64,000 nt of DNA, taken from NCBI RefSeq assembly GCF_001570625.1, contig NZ_BBQT01000002.1, forward strand, positions 215,136 through 279,135, read 5' to 3'. A program made the position numbers and the translations under genes. The notes under the pieces are model-generated. The model was not told where the DNA came from. It saw only the letters and a program-made list of their open reading frames with translations, and ran no database searches. This DNA is from Syntrophomonas wolfei subsp. methylbutyratica. Its GTDB lineage: Bacteria > Bacillota > Syntrophomonadia > Syntrophomonadales > Syntrophomonadaceae. Below are positions 1 through 8,730 of this stretch, piece after piece (the first letter of the stretch is position 1; each line of letters begins with the position of its first letter).

Positions 1-822
1 AACGGAGAGGTTAAAGTATTCAAGGGTGAGATGGGAACCCCTCCCTTGATTAAGCTTAATGACAGCCCGGCTTTTCTGGAAAGTACCATAGAAGAGGGTG
101 CCCGGATAGAATTTATTCCGGGAAAGGACGGCAAAGAAGCCCGGGTTATGATTCAAGACCTGCTTTCTCTCAGTGAGGGAGAAGTCTTTGTCAACGGGGA
201 ACCGCTTCATCTCAAGCCCTTGGTTTTAATTAATGGCCAAGAAGTCAGAGCAGATGAAGAAATACCTGATCGAGCCCGGGTGTTATTTAAACCCCTTAAC
301 CGTTTGGCCAATATATTAACCCTGGCCGGAGTGGGTGAACACTGGTTGCAGGAAAGGACCTACCATTATTACCTTAATGATGAGGAAAGATCACTACAAT
401 GGGTTCCGATAAAAGTGCTGGTTAACGGGGAACCCGGGCAAGTGAATCAGAAAGTTCCCTTTGGATCTCAGGTAAGCTTCTCGCTAAGTCATTTAAGACC
501 ACAGATTAAGGATGCCTGTTCGGGTCTGGAGAACCTTAGCCTGCAGGTTAAAGTAAACGGGCAGATGCTGAGCTTGGAGGGCAAGGGGGCCTTGATCAAG
601 CTGCAAGATAGAGTGGTAAATATGGAAGAAGAACTGGAAGATGGAGTGCATTTAATAATAGATAAAGAGAAAAGCTCCGCCATATTGAGCGATGTTTTTC
701 GCTTTTTTGAAATTGAAACCAGCATGACCGGAGCCCTGAAAATGAAGGTTGATGGAGAGGAAGCCGGATTCACTACCCCCATCTTCAATGGCAGTGAGGT
801 AGAGATAGTATGGGAAGGATAA
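1..822 (+). CDS. C-terminal part of a protein with repeated VNGE-type segments (5' end outside window)
   Basis: The reading frame is open from base 1, so the gene starts upstream of the window; the first ATG in frame (31) is probably internal. The visible 273 residues contain short strand-rich segments with repeated 'VNGE/VNGQ' motifs (for example near residues 60, 140 and 185 of the visible part), which suggests tandem small beta domains. Similar tails occur on some clostridial FtsA/PilM-like ATPases, but the ATPase part is not in view, so this is only a guess. No signal peptide or catalytic motif is visible. It is followed by 344 bp of repeats and the separate ctsR transcription unit. Confidence 0.6.
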   Translation, partial: NGEVKVFKGEMGTPPLIKLNDSPAFLESTIEEGARIEFIPGKDGKEARVMIQDLLSLSEGEVFVNGEPLHLKPLVLINGQEVRADEEIPDRARVLFKPLNRLANILTLAGVGEHWLQERTYHYYLNDEERSLQWVPIKVLVNGEPGQVNQKVPFGSQVSFSLSHLRPQIKDACSGLENLSLQVKVNGQMLSLEGKGALIKLQDRVVNMEEELEDGVHLIIDKEKSSAILSDVFRFFEIETSMTGALKMKVDGEEAGFTTPIFNGSEVEIVWEG

Positions 823-838
823 GAATAAAGCCAGTATG

Positions 839-931
839 AAAAGTGAGGAGTAAGGGGCGAGGAGTTTAATATATTTCCTGCTACATCTTACTATTCTAGC
901 CCCTAATAACTCACTTTTCATCGGTGGTTGT
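839..931 (+). repeat. Dispersed repeat family C, copy 1 (~92 bp)
   Basis: The stretch from GAAAAGTGAGGAGTAAGGGG to TTTTCATCGGTGGTTGTGG is matched, in inverted orientation and with few differences, by 31599-31692; partial copies lie at 60157-60195 and 8614-8637. It occupies most of the 344-bp gap before ctsR. No coding potential is apparent. Confidence 0.75.
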
Positions 932-993
932 GGTCCTTGGGTCATGGGGGGTTAGTAAGAAAAGTAAAAAGTAAGGTGTAGGGGTTATAGATT

Positions 994-1018
994 GGTTTCG
1001 GACCGTCCCCTTGACACC
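994..1018. repeat. 25-bp REP-like repeat, copy 1
   Basis: GGTTTCGGACCGTCCCCTTG plus ACACC is present here and, exactly in reverse complement, at 63698-63722 next to the truA stop codon. The same GTCCCC/TTGACAC vocabulary forms the long palindrome at 62865-62930, so these look like members of one REP-like family. Confidence 0.7.
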
Positions 1019-1019
1019 C

Positions 1020-1043
1020 AGGAGGCTGAAAAGGCCTCTTTTT
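1020..1043 (+). terminator. Weak Rho-independent terminator before ctsR
   Basis: A short hairpin (GAGGC, loop TGAAAAG, GCCTC; extendable with A-T and G-T pairs) is followed by TTTTT. It sits after the upstream gene and the REP-like repeat and before the ctsR promoter. Confidence 0.5.
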
Positions 1044-1100
1044 GTATTTTAGGGCAGGAATTGAAGGATAATAATAAAGTAAACAATAGTCAAAAAAACC

Positions 1101-1129
1101 TTTACCTTCTACAGCAAAGCGATTAGAAT
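1101..1129 (+). promoter_or_regulatory. Putative sigma-A promoter of the ctsR operon
   Basis: TTTACC (1101-1106), a 17-bp spacer and TAGAAT (1124-1129). The predicted transcript start lies at about 1136, just before the CtsR operator, which is the arrangement expected for autoregulation. Confidence 0.5.
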
Positions 1130-1137
1130 AGTATTAA

Positions 1138-1154
1138 GGTCAAAAAAGGTCAAA
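1138..1154 (+). promoter_or_regulatory. CtsR operator (tandem heptamer)
   Basis: GGTCAAA-AAA-GGTCAAA exactly fits the known CtsR heptad direct repeat with a 3-nt spacer. It lies between the putative -10 box and the ctsR start codon at 1167, so CtsR binding would block its own operon including mcsA, mcsB and clpC. Confidence 0.9.
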
Positions 1155-1166
1155 GAGGTAATAGCT

Positions 1167-1595
1167 ATGAAAAAAAGTTTAGCAGACAGAATCGAAGAAT
1201 ATATCAAAGTATTGATAGCCAGGAGTGGGGCCCAGCAGATAGAAATCCAAAGAGCAGAATTAGCTGAGACCTTCTCCTGTGTTCCTTCCCAGGTTACTTA
1301 TGTGGTAGCTACTCGTTTTACCGAAGAAGCGGGCTATTTAAGCGAGAGCAGGCGGGGGGGAAAAGGCTTTATTCGTATTAGCTGCTGCGAATTGGATAAG
1401 GAAGCAGCACGGGAGAGCAAGCAGGAGTTGTTTATATTTATAGACCGGCTTCTGGAAGTTGAAATCATAAGCCAGAAGGAAGGGGAAATGTTAAAGCATG
1501 TAATTAGCAAAAGTTCGCAAGAAGTGGCCCCAGAGCAAAAAAGCCAGTTTTTTGATGCTTTTAAATTTGCCCTGGCTGATTTTCTTAAGAAGTAA
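1167..1595 (+). CDS. ctsR: Transcriptional repressor CtsR
   Basis: A 142-residue homologue of CtsR, the dimeric class III heat-shock repressor of Firmicutes that McsB and heat inactivate. The N-terminal winged helix-turn-helix covers about residues 1-75 and includes the glycine-rich wing motif RRGGKGFIRI; the rest is the dimerisation and McsB/ClpC-interaction domain. Slightly shorter than typical CtsR (~150 residues). GAGG at 1155-1158 is its likely ribosome-binding site and directly follows the operator. First gene of ctsR-mcsA-mcsB-clpC. Confidence 0.96.
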   Translation: MKKSLADRIEEYIKVLIARSGAQQIEIQRAELAETFSCVPSQVTYVVATRFTEEAGYLSESRRGGKGFIRISCCELDKEAARESKQELFIFIDRLLEVEIISQKEGEMLKHVISKSSQEVAPEQKSQFFDAFKFALADFLKK

Positions 1596-1611
1596 ATAGG
1601 AGGTTTTTGTC

Positions 1612-2121
1612 ATGTACTGTGAAGAATGCAAGCTCAGGCCAGCCACCGTTCATTTGGCCCAGATGTTCAATGGGCAAAAAATAGAGACCCATCTCTGTGA
1701 GCAATGTGCCAGCCAAAAGGGTGCCATTATTTTTGGTGCTGATCACCAGCTTTCCATAGCTAATTTGCTGGGCAGCTTTTTGGGAGGCAACTATGGTATA
1801 CAGGAGGCCAGGTCCCCGGTTCAGAATAGCAGTTGTCCGAACTGTGGGATAAAGTTCTTTGATATAAGACAAACGGGAAAGCTGGGTTGTGCTCAGTGCT
1901 ATATGGCTTTTGAGCAGGAATTGGAGCCCAGCCTGCGTAGAATTCATGGCAATCGCCAGCATGTAGGAAAAATTCCGCTCCGGGGTGGAGAAAAGGTTTT
2001 GTGGAGAAGACAGATAGAGGGTCTGAAACAGCGTTTGCAAGAAGCAGTGGCCCGGGAAGAATATGAGGAAGCCGCGGAAATCCGTGATCAGATTAAAAAT
2101 CTGGAAAAGAGAACGGGATAA
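1612..2121 (+). CDS. mcsA: McsA, zinc-finger/UVR activator of the McsB arginine kinase
   Basis: This 169-residue protein has four CxxC pairs (CEEC near residue 3, CEQC near 30, CPNC near 80, CAQC near 97) that would bind two zinc ions, and a C-terminal UVR motif (about 133-165: EEYEEAAEIRDQIKNLEK). In the family McsA binds and activates McsB and assists CtsR inactivation. An AGGAGG site precedes the ATG. It ends 13 bases before mcsB, so translation is probably coupled. Confidence 0.95.
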   Translation: MYCEECKLRPATVHLAQMFNGQKIETHLCEQCASQKGAIIFGADHQLSIANLLGSFLGGNYGIQEARSPVQNSSCPNCGIKFFDIRQTGKLGCAQCYMAFEQELEPSLRRIHGNRQHVGKIPLRGGEKVLWRRQIEGLKQRLQEAVAREEYEEAAEIRDQIKNLEKRTG

Positions 2122-2134
2122 GGAAGTGGGCGGA

Positions 2135-3214
2135 ATGACTATAAAGAAACTATTTGAAGAGACTTTTCTGGCCTGGATGAATGGGGAAACAGCAATTCAC
2201 TCAGATATTGTAATAAGCAGCCGGGTGCGCCTGGCCAGAAATTTAAGCGAAATAGCTTTTCCCCATTTATTGAATCAGGAATCAGGTCAGAAATTTATGC
2301 AGCTTATTAATGAAGCCTGGCAGAAGAGCGAGTTTAAGGAACTAAAGCAGATGGAGCTCGTGACCTTTGAAAATCTCAGTGCTTTGGATCGCAAGATACT
2401 GGTGGAAAAGCATCTTATCAGTCCCAACCATGCTCAGTCAACTGCCTTTTACCAGGGCTTGCTGGTCAAGCCTGATGGCTCGCTGGCGGTAATGATAAAT
2501 GAGGAGGATCACCTGCGGATACAATGTTTTTTGCCGGGCCTGCAGTTGGAAGAGGCTTATCGCCGGTCCCAGGAAATTGATGATGCCCTGGAGAAAGAGC
2601 TGGATTTTGCTTTTGATGATCGCCGGGGCTACCTGACTTCTTGTCCGACCAATATTGGAACGGGAATGAGGGCTTCGCTGATGCTGCACCTTCCCGCCAT
2701 AAGCATCAGCGGGCAGAGTGGACATATATTTCATAACCTGAACCAGTTGGGGCTGACGGTACGAGGGATATATGGAGAAGGAACCGAAGCAATCGGCAAC
2801 TTCTTTCAATTATCCAACCAGATTACCCTGGGGCAGAGTGAAGAGGACATTAACGCCAGCCTCACTACCATTTCCCAACAGGTAATAGAACAAGAGCGTA
2901 TGCTTCGGGAAAGTTTACGGGAGCAGATGAAGTATCAGCTGGAGGATAGGATTGGGAGAGCTTACGGAATTCTTACCCATGCCCGGCTTATTAGTTCAAA
3001 TGAGGCCCTGACCTTACTTTCTGATGTGCGGCTGGGTATAGATATGGGAATGATTCCCCGGATTAGTGCTAATGCCTTAAATGAACTGGTTGTGGATATT
3101 AGGCCGGCTCATTTGCAAAAAAAAGCCGGCAGCGATATGGACGCGGTCAGTCGGGATGCCAAAAGAGCTGAGGTAATTCGGGAAAAACTGCAGACCGGGG
3201 AAGAAGAAAGCTAA
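2135..3214 (+). CDS. mcsB: Protein arginine kinase McsB
   Basis: A phosphagen-kinase-family enzyme that phosphorylates protein arginines, marking CtsR and damaged proteins for ClpCP. Motifs: [10 protein letters not shown] near residue 27, the CPTNIGTG active-site loop around 170, and VVDIRPAHL near the C-terminus (pArg-binding region). I chose ATG 2135 because GGAAGTGGGCGG precedes it and the 359-residue product matches family length; the frame is open further upstream, but that part overlaps mcsA and is not conserved-looking. Confidence 0.95.
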   Translation: MTIKKLFEETFLAWMNGETAIHSDIVISSRVRLARNLSEIAFPHLLNQESGQKFMQLINEAWQKSEFKELKQMELVTFENLSALDRKILVEKHLISPNHAQSTAFYQGLLVKPDGSLAVMINEEDHLRIQCFLPGLQLEEAYRRSQEIDDALEKELDFAFDDRRGYLTSCPTNIGTGMRASLMLHLPAISISGQSGHIFHNLNQLGLTVRGIYGEGTEAIGNFFQLSNQITLGQSEEDINASLTTISQQVIEQERMLRESLREQMKYQLEDRIGRAYGILTHARLISSNEALTLLSDVRLGIDMGMIPRISANALNELVVDIRPAHLQKKAGSDMDAVSRDAKRAEVIREKLQTGEEES

Positions 3215-3228
3215 GGAGGAGATTACTT

Positions 3229-5715
3229 ATGTTTAGAAGATTTACCCAGAGAGCCAGAAATGCGGTTATTCACGCCCAGGAAGAAGCCCGCCAGTTGAAT
3301 CATCCGGCCATTGGCACCGAGCATATCCTTTTAGGATTATTGCGGGAAGGTGAGGGTGTTGGTGCCCGGGCTTTGCTTAACAGTGGTATTGACCTGGAAA
3401 AAGTGCGGGAAGAAATTAACCGGGTAATAGGCGCCAATGGTGAAGCTGTGGAAAAACCTGCCGGAGACTTGCCGGTTACTCCCCGGGCTAAAAAGGTCTT
3501 TAACCTGGCTTTTGATGAAGCGCGTTTACAAGGAGTCAACTATGTAGGCACCGAACATCTCTTACTGGCGGTATTAAGAGAAGAAGAAGGGGTGGCCGGC
3601 CAGGTCTTGCATTCAATGGGAGTCAAGCTGGATCAGATCCGGGAGCAGGTTATGCTGCTTTTGGGGGGGGATGTTTCCTCAACTTACCATAACCAAAATC
3701 CCTATCAGGATGCAGTAAGCCAGCCCAATCCACAGGCCAGGAAAAGAGCCCGGAGCAAAACGCCCACCCTGGACAACTTTAGCCGTGATTTGACTCAGGA
3801 TGCCAGCGAAGGCAGGCTGGATCCGGTTATTGGCCGGAATAATGAAATCGAGAGGGTTATACAGATTTTATCCCGCCGCACCAAAAACAACCCGGTATTG
3901 ATTGGTGATCCGGGGGTAGGTAAAACCGCAATAGTTGAAGGGCTGGCCCAGCGGATTATAGACAACCAGATCCCGGAAATTTTAAGCAACAAGAGGGTGG
4001 TGGCTCTCGACCTGTCCGCTATGGTAGCCGGGACCAAATACCGGGGTGAGTTTGAGGAGCGCCTGACCAGGATAGTGAATGAAATAAAGTCATCCGGTGA
4101 TGTAATTGTATTTATTGATGAGCTTCATACCATAGTAGGAGCGGGAGCAGCCGAAGGAGCTATCGATGCGGCCAATATACTCAAACCTTCCCTGGCCCGG
4201 GGAGAGTTTCAGTGTGTAGGAGCTACTACCCTGAATGAATACCGTAAACATGTGGAAAAGGATGCTGCCCTGGAAAGAAGATTTCAACCTATTCTGGTGG
4301 AAGAGCCCAGTATCGAGGAAAGTATTGAAATTCTAAAGGGATTAAGGGATCGTTATGAGGCTCACCATGGGGTTAAGATAGGAGATGAAGCCATTGAGGC
4401 AGCGGCCAAGCTTTCCGCCCGCTATATCAGCGATCGGTTCTTGCCCGACAAGGCTATCGACCTGATTGATGAGGCGTCATCCCGGGTCAGGCTGGCTAAT
4501 TATATTATCCCCGAGGATTTAAAGAAGAAGGAAAGCCAGTTGGAAGACCTGATCAAGGAAAAAGAAGAGGCTATCAATGGCCAGGAATACGAAAAAGCCG
4601 CCCGCCTGAGAGATGAAGAACAGAAGCTAAGGGACGAGATAGAGAATGAAAGAAAAGAATGGTCAAGCCAGCGTAGCTTGAATGCAGGAAGCGTAGGCGA
4701 AGATGAGATTGCTGCAGTAGTTTCAAGTTGGACCGGTATACCGGTCAACAAACTGGCAGCAGAAGAGAGTGAACGTTTGGTGCAAATGGAAGATGTGCTC
4801 CATCAGAGAGTAATAGGCCAGGAAGAGGCGGTCAAAGCCGTATCTCGCGCGGTAAGACGAGCCCGGGCCGGTTTGAAGAATCCCAAACGCCCTATCGGCT
4901 CCTTCGTTTTTTTGGGTCCCACGGGGGTAGGGAAGACAGAACTGGCGCGCAGCCTGGCGGAAGCCATGTTTGGCAGTGAGGATGCCATAATCAGGCTGGA
5001 TATGTCCGAATACATGGAAAAGCATGCCGTATCCAGGATGATTGGCTCGCCTCCCGGATATGTGGGCTATGAGGAAGGAGGACAGTTAACCGAAAAAGTC
5101 AGGAGAAAGCCTTATTCCGTTATCCTTCTGGATGAAATAGAGAAGGCCCATCCTGATGTATTCAATATACTCCTGCAGGTTATGGAAGATGGCCGCTTGA
5201 CGGATGGACAAGGCCGAACAGTGGACTTTAGAAATACCGTGCTTATTATGACCTCCAATGTCGGGGCTGAATCCATCAAAAACAGCAAAAAAGTGGGTTT
5301 TACCAGGGCTATTGACGAAGCTCATGATTATAGCCAGATGAAAGAAAGGGTTATGGAGCAATTAAAACACACATTTAAGCCGGAGTTTATGAACCGGATT
5401 GATGAAATAATCGTCTTCCAGAACCTCAATGAGCAGGAATTAAAGGAAATAGTTGATTTATTATTGTTGGACCTGAAAGAAAGAGTTAAAGAGAATGGCT
5501 ATGATATGGAGATAAGCCCCGCAGCCCGGGAATTAATATTAAAAGAAGGATATGATCCGGCTTTTGGAGCCCGACCCCTGAAAAGGGCCATACAGAAATT
5601 GGTTGAAGATAGCATCTCCGAAGAAATATTGAAGAAGAACCTGCTGCCAGGGGATAGGATACTGGTAGATGCTGAGGAGGGGCATATCATAGCCCAGAAA
5701 GCCAGTAAAAAGTAG
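3229..5715 (+). CDS. clpC: ATP-dependent Clp protease ATPase subunit ClpC
   Basis: An 828-residue HSP100 unfoldase that feeds substrates to ClpP. Order of domains: two N-terminal Clp repeats (about 1-150, pArg docking in the family), AAA+ 1 with Walker A GDPGVGKT (about 225), a middle domain with a UVR motif ([15 protein letters not shown], about 450), and AAA+ 2 with GPTGVGKTE (about 565) and C-terminal sensor 2. A strong AAGGAGGAGA site precedes the ATG. Last gene of the CtsR operon; the stop codon is followed at once by a purine-rich repeat array. Confidence 0.98.
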   Translation: MFRRFTQRARNAVIHAQEEARQLNHPAIGTEHILLGLLREGEGVGARALLNSGIDLEKVREEINRVIGANGEAVEKPAGDLPVTPRAKKVFNLAFDEARLQGVNYVGTEHLLLAVLREEEGVAGQVLHSMGVKLDQIREQVMLLLGGDVSSTYHNQNPYQDAVSQPNPQARKRARSKTPTLDNFSRDLTQDASEGRLDPVIGRNNEIERVIQILSRRTKNNPVLIGDPGVGKTAIVEGLAQRIIDNQIPEILSNKRVVALDLSAMVAGTKYRGEFEERLTRIVNEIKSSGDVIVFIDELHTIVGAGAAEGAIDAANILKPSLARGEFQCVGATTLNEYRKHVEKDAALERRFQPILVEEPSIEESIEILKGLRDRYEAHHGVKIGDEAIEAAAKLSARYISDRFLPDKAIDLIDEASSRVRLANYIIPEDLKKKESQLEDLIKEKEEAINGQEYEKAARLRDEEQKLRDEIENERKEWSSQRSLNAGSVGEDEIAAVVSSWTGIPVNKLAAEESERLVQMEDVLHQRVIGQEEAVKAVSRAVRRARAGLKNPKRPIGSFVFLGPTGVGKTELARSLAEAMFGSEDAIIRLDMSEYMEKHAVSRMIGSPPGYVGYEEGGQLTEKVRRKPYSVILLDEIEKAHPDVFNILLQVMEDGRLTDGQGRTVDFRNTVLIMTSNVGAESIKNSKKVGFTRAIDEAHDYSQMKERVMEQLKHTFKPEFMNRIDEIIVFQNLNEQELKEIVDLLLLDLKERVKENGYDMEISPAARELILKEGYDPAFGARPLKRAIQKLVEDSISEEILKKNLLPGDRILVDAEEGHIIAQKASKK

Positions 5716-5776
5716 GGAGACGGAGGGCGGAGGACGGAGGACGGAGGGCGGAGGTCGGAAAACGGAAGACGGAGGC
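5716..5776 (+). repeat. Purine-rich GGAGGACGGA-type array (family B, copy 1)
   Basis: Directly after the clpC TAG the sequence is a degenerate array of 7-10-bp units such as ACGGAGG, GGCGGAGG and AACGGAAGAC. Closely similar arrays lie right after disA (8390-8423) and fusA (43035-43092). Confidence 0.75.
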
Positions 5777-5782
5777 AAACAA

Positions 5783-5809
5783 GGGGAGCTGGATTGCTTC
5801 CAGTTCCCC
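5783..5809 (+). terminator. Hairpin after clpC
   Basis: GGGGAGCTGGA pairs with TTCCAGTTCCCC (one G-T pair). No clear T-run follows, so it is a weak terminator or an RNA 3'-end stabiliser for the ctsR operon. Confidence 0.4.
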
Positions 5810-5818
5810 GTTATATAT

Positions 5819-5912
5819 TGCAAAAAGTCATTTAATATTCATTGGCTTGTATAAATATACCGCTCGCCAACGCTCGCTTTGTATATTTATGCAACAAAAG
5901 GGGTTTTTGCAG
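5819..5912 (+). repeat. MITE-like element family A, short internally deleted copy
   Basis: Starts TGCAAAAAGT and ends TTTTTGCAG, the same terminal inverted repeats as the 311-bp copy at 9264-9574, with subterminal GTATAAATATAC and GTATATTTATGCA motifs. The middle is reduced to about 20 bp. It lies between clpC and radA, and no transposase is encoded. Confidence 0.7.
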
Positions 5913-5950
5913 TGGAGTCAATATAATATAATTGTTCTAAGGAGAAAGTT

Positions 5951-7306
5951 ATGGGGAAGATCATCAGCAAGTTTGTATGCCATGAATGTGGTTATGAGAC
6001 TCCCAAGTGGTTGGGGAAATGTCCGGGCTGTTCCGCCTGGAACAGCTTGTTGGAGGAAAGCATAAGTAATAAGCCGCTACGAAGAACGGCAGAGCGAGTT
6101 GCCGCCATCCCGTTAAACCAGCTTTCTGCTGAAGATAGTCCGAGGTTCAGCAGTGGCTTATCTGAATTTGACCGGGTTTTGGGGGGCGGCATTGTCCCCG
6201 GGTCGTTGATTTTGTTAGGGGGAGACCCCGGTATAGGCAAGTCAACATTATTATTGCAGGTGGCGGGACTAATAGCCGCCGCTGGGAAAAGGGTACTTTA
6301 TTTATCCGGGGAAGAATCTTTGCAACAAATCCGCTTAAGAGCCAGCCGGCTAGGCATTAATAATGATATGATTTTCCTCCTGAATGAGCAGGATATCGAT
6401 CTTCTTTATGAATACATAAATGACTTGGACCCGGATTTAATTATTATTGATTCCATACAGACGGTCTATTCCTCCAAGCTATCTTCCATTCCCGGGAGTG
6501 TATCCCAATTAAGAGAGAGTACTGCCGCGGTAATGCAAATTGCCAAAAAGATGGGCAAGGCAGTTTTTTTAGTGGGGCATGTAACCAAAGATGGTTCCCT
6601 GGCTGGACCCAAAGTTCTGGAACATATAGTAGATGTGGTAGTCTATTTCGAAGGGGAAAAGAATTTTTCCTTCCGCCTCTTACGGGCAGCCAAAAACCGC
6701 TTTGGAGCTACCGATGAAATTGCTTTGCTGGAAATGAGCGGGCAGGGATTGGTGGAAGTGCCGGATCCATCTTACGTTTTTTTAAGCCCGGGCCAGGATA
6801 TTTCTAGTGGCACTGCCATAGTAGCCAGTATGGAAGGAAGCAGACCATTGTTGATTGAGATACAGGCTTTGGTTTCTTCTTTGGGAGCCGGATACCCGCG
6901 CCGGATGGTATCAGGCATAGATCAGAACCGCCTGTCATTGATAACCGCGGTTTTAGAGAAGAGGAGAGGATATAAGCTATCGGCATGTGATGTCTACCTC
7001 AAGGTTTCCGGCGGAGTTTTTCTAAAAGATCCTTCCGTTGATTTAGGAATTGCAGCTGCGGTCTTGTCTAGTTACCTGGAAAAACCTCTGGCAATGGATA
7101 CAGTTTTTATTGGTGAAATAAGTCTTAGCGGGCAAATAAGGCCGGTGTCTTTCCTTGATTTACGTTTAAGAGAAATAGATAGAATGGGCTATAAAAGGGT
7201 GATTGTTCCAACTTCCCCGGGCAGATCGGCATTATATGCCGGCAATTTGGAGGTCTTGGAGGTCAAGAGTCTTGATCATTTTATAGATATAGTGTTGGAG
7301 GGATAA
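5951..7306 (+). CDS. radA: DNA repair protein RadA
   Basis: A 451-residue RecA-related branch-migration and recombination ATPase. Seen in the sequence: an N-terminal C4 zinc finger (C10, C13, C24, C27), Walker A GDPGIGKST (91-99), the RadA signature KNRFG (about residue 250) and a C-terminal Lon-protease-like domain ending near LDHFIDIVLEG. AAGGAGAAAG precedes the ATG. The disA start follows after 5 bp, and the radA-disA pairing is common in Firmicutes. Confidence 0.97.
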   Translation: MGKIISKFVCHECGYETPKWLGKCPGCSAWNSLLEESISNKPLRRTAERVAAIPLNQLSAEDSPRFSSGLSEFDRVLGGGIVPGSLILLGGDPGIGKSTLLLQVAGLIAAAGKRVLYLSGEESLQQIRLRASRLGINNDMIFLLNEQDIDLLYEYINDLDPDLIIIDSIQTVYSSKLSSIPGSVSQLRESTAAVMQIAKKMGKAVFLVGHVTKDGSLAGPKVLEHIVDVVVYFEGEKNFSFRLLRAAKNRFGATDEIALLEMSGQGLVEVPDPSYVFLSPGQDISSGTAIVASMEGSRPLLIEIQALVSSLGAGYPRRMVSGIDQNRLSLITAVLEKRRGYKLSACDVYLKVSGGVFLKDPSVDLGIAAAVLSSYLEKPLAMDTVFIGEISLSGQIRPVSFLDLRLREIDRMGYKRVIVPTSPGRSALYAGNLEVLEVKSLDHFIDIVLEG

Positions 7307-7311
7307 ACCAG

Positions 7312-8382
7312 GTGGAAGAGATTTATGCAGGAACTTTCAAAAAATATCTACAGATGCTGGCGCCCGGTACTGTATTCCGCCTGGGGGTGGAAAATGTGCT
7401 GCAAGCTGATACGGGAGGGCTTATCGTAGTAGGGGATTCACCCGAATTAATGAAACTTGTCAGTGGTGGGTTTCACATAGACTGCGAGTTTACACCTTCC
7501 CGGCTGTACGAGTTGGCCAAAATGGATGGAGCCATAATAACCAACAGTGATGCCTCCAGGATTGTAATAGCCAATGCCCAGCTGGCCCCTGATCCGGAGA
7601 TTCACTCCGATGAAACCGGGATTAGACACCGCACTGCCGAGCGGGTGGCTCGACAAACCGGACAACTGGTGGTAGCCATATCCCAACGACGCAAAGTAGT
7701 AACTTTATACCAGAGTAATATCGTATTTCGCCTGCGGGATCTGCCCTCCATACTGGTCAAGGCCAACCAGGCTTTACAAACCCTGGAGAAATATCGGAAT
7801 GTTTATGCCCGCGAACTACAACGTCTGGGCGGGCTTGAATTCGAGGATATGGTTACTGTTTCCGAAGTTTGCAAGGTTATCCGGCGGAGCCTCAAGGTAC
7901 TGGATATAGCCGGAGAAATTGAAAACCATATAGTTGAACTGGGAACCGAAGGCCGGTTGGTGAGAATGCAATTGGATGAAATGATAGCCTCGGTTGAGGA
8001 GGAGGCTCTTTTTATCATCCAGGATTATTCCAACAGCAGCGATAAGAGCCCCCAGGAATTATTAAACAACATGCGGCGGGCCTTTGAGGAAGATATTTCG
8101 GACTCGGTATTCATTGCCCGGATATTATCCCTGGGTACCAGCAGCAGTCACCTGGAACAGCAGGTTTCGTCCCGGGGCTATAGAATGTTACATAAGCTGC
8201 CCCGGATACCTTTATCCATAATTGATAACCTGGTTGAGCGCTTTGGATTGTTGAGCAATGTTTTACGGGCCAGCATTGAGGAACTGGATGACGTTGAAGG
8301 CATCGGGGAAGTTAGAGCCCGTTCCATCAAAAACGGCTTGAAACGTATGCAGGAACAATTGCTCTTGGAGTACATGCTTTAA
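7312..8382 (+). CDS. disA: DNA integrity scanning protein DisA (diadenylate cyclase)
   Basis: Makes c-di-AMP from two ATP while scanning DNA. The DAC domain (about 1-145) keeps the catalytic DGA (72-74) and GIRHRTAE (103-110) motifs; a helical linker follows, then a helix-hairpin-helix DNA-binding domain (about 285-356, DDVEGIGEVRARSIKNGL). The start is GTG at 7312, chosen because GGAGGG lies about 9 bases upstream, inside the end of radA. 356 residues, normal for the family. Confidence 0.97.
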   Translation: MEEIYAGTFKKYLQMLAPGTVFRLGVENVLQADTGGLIVVGDSPELMKLVSGGFHIDCEFTPSRLYELAKMDGAIITNSDASRIVIANAQLAPDPEIHSDETGIRHRTAERVARQTGQLVVAISQRRKVVTLYQSNIVFRLRDLPSILVKANQALQTLEKYRNVYARELQRLGGLEFEDMVTVSEVCKVIRRSLKVLDIAGEIENHIVELGTEGRLVRMQLDEMIASVEEEALFIIQDYSNSSDKSPQELLNNMRRAFEEDISDSVFIARILSLGTSSSHLEQQVSSRGYRMLHKLPRIPLSIIDNLVERFGLLSNVLRASIEELDDVEGIGEVRARSIKNGLKRMQEQLLLEYML

Positions 8383-8389
8383 TTGGATA

Positions 8390-8423
8390 TCGGAAGGCGG
8401 AGGACGGAAGACAGAAGACGGAA
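8390..8423 (+). repeat. Purine-rich GGAAGACGGA array (family B, copy 2)
   Basis: Begins 8 bases after the disA stop: units like ATCGGAAGGCGG, AGGACGGAAG, ACAGAAGACGGA. Same family as 5716-5776 and 43035-43092. Confidence 0.7.
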
Positions 8424-8466
8424 TGGTCGTCAGACACCGGTGATGTTCCATCCTGCGGATGTCACA

Positions 8467-8607
8467 ATTAAGGTTGCACCCTGTGGGTACTACTGATGCT
8501 CCCTGCGGTCGCTATTAAGGTTGCACCCTGCGGGTACTACTGATGCTCCCTGCGGTCGCTATTAAGGTTGCACCCTGCGGGTACTACTGATGCTCCCTGC
8601 GGTCGCT
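8467..8607. repeat. Three tandem 47-bp micro-hairpin units
   Basis: Three head-to-tail copies (8467-8513, 8514-8560, 8561-8607) of a 47-bp unit starting ATTAAGGTTGCACCCTGCGG and ending CTGCGGTCGCT, with a partial fourth at 8608. They are nearly identical (one T/C change in unit 1). Each unit holds two tiny stem-loops (ACCC-TGC-GGGT and CTCCCTGCGGTCG). The same modules occur inside family A elements. Confidence 0.85.
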
Positions 8608-8686
8608 ATTAAGGTTGCGGTCATGGGGGGTTAGTAAGGGATTAAGCGGTATCCATAGGTAAGGCCTTATTAAAGCAGGCGGAAGT

Positions 8687-8713
8687 AAAGGCGGGGGCAG
8701 AGCCCCCGCCTTT
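8687..8713. terminator. Strong hairpin between disA and the minus-strand gene
   Basis: AAAGGCGGGGGC and GCCCCCGCCTTT form a perfect 12-bp stem with loop AGA. It lies 18 bp past the stop of the minus-strand gene and so probably ends that transcript; on the plus strand a CTTTTT run follows slightly downstream, so it may work in both directions. Confidence 0.6.
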
Positions 8714-8730
8714 GGTATCGCTTTTTACGA

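Noticed and set aside
489..945. Minus-strand open frames opposite the first gene and ctsR leader.
   Set aside because: They are antisense shadows of the plus-strand gene or pass through repeats; no start signals or family likeness.
2063..2134. Upstream start of mcsB.
   Set aside because: It lies fully inside mcsA, lacks a ribosome-binding site and does not resemble the family N-terminus.
8467..8607. CRISPR array or coding tandem repeat.
   Set aside because: Units are 47 bp with no unique spacers, and stop codons interrupt the frames.
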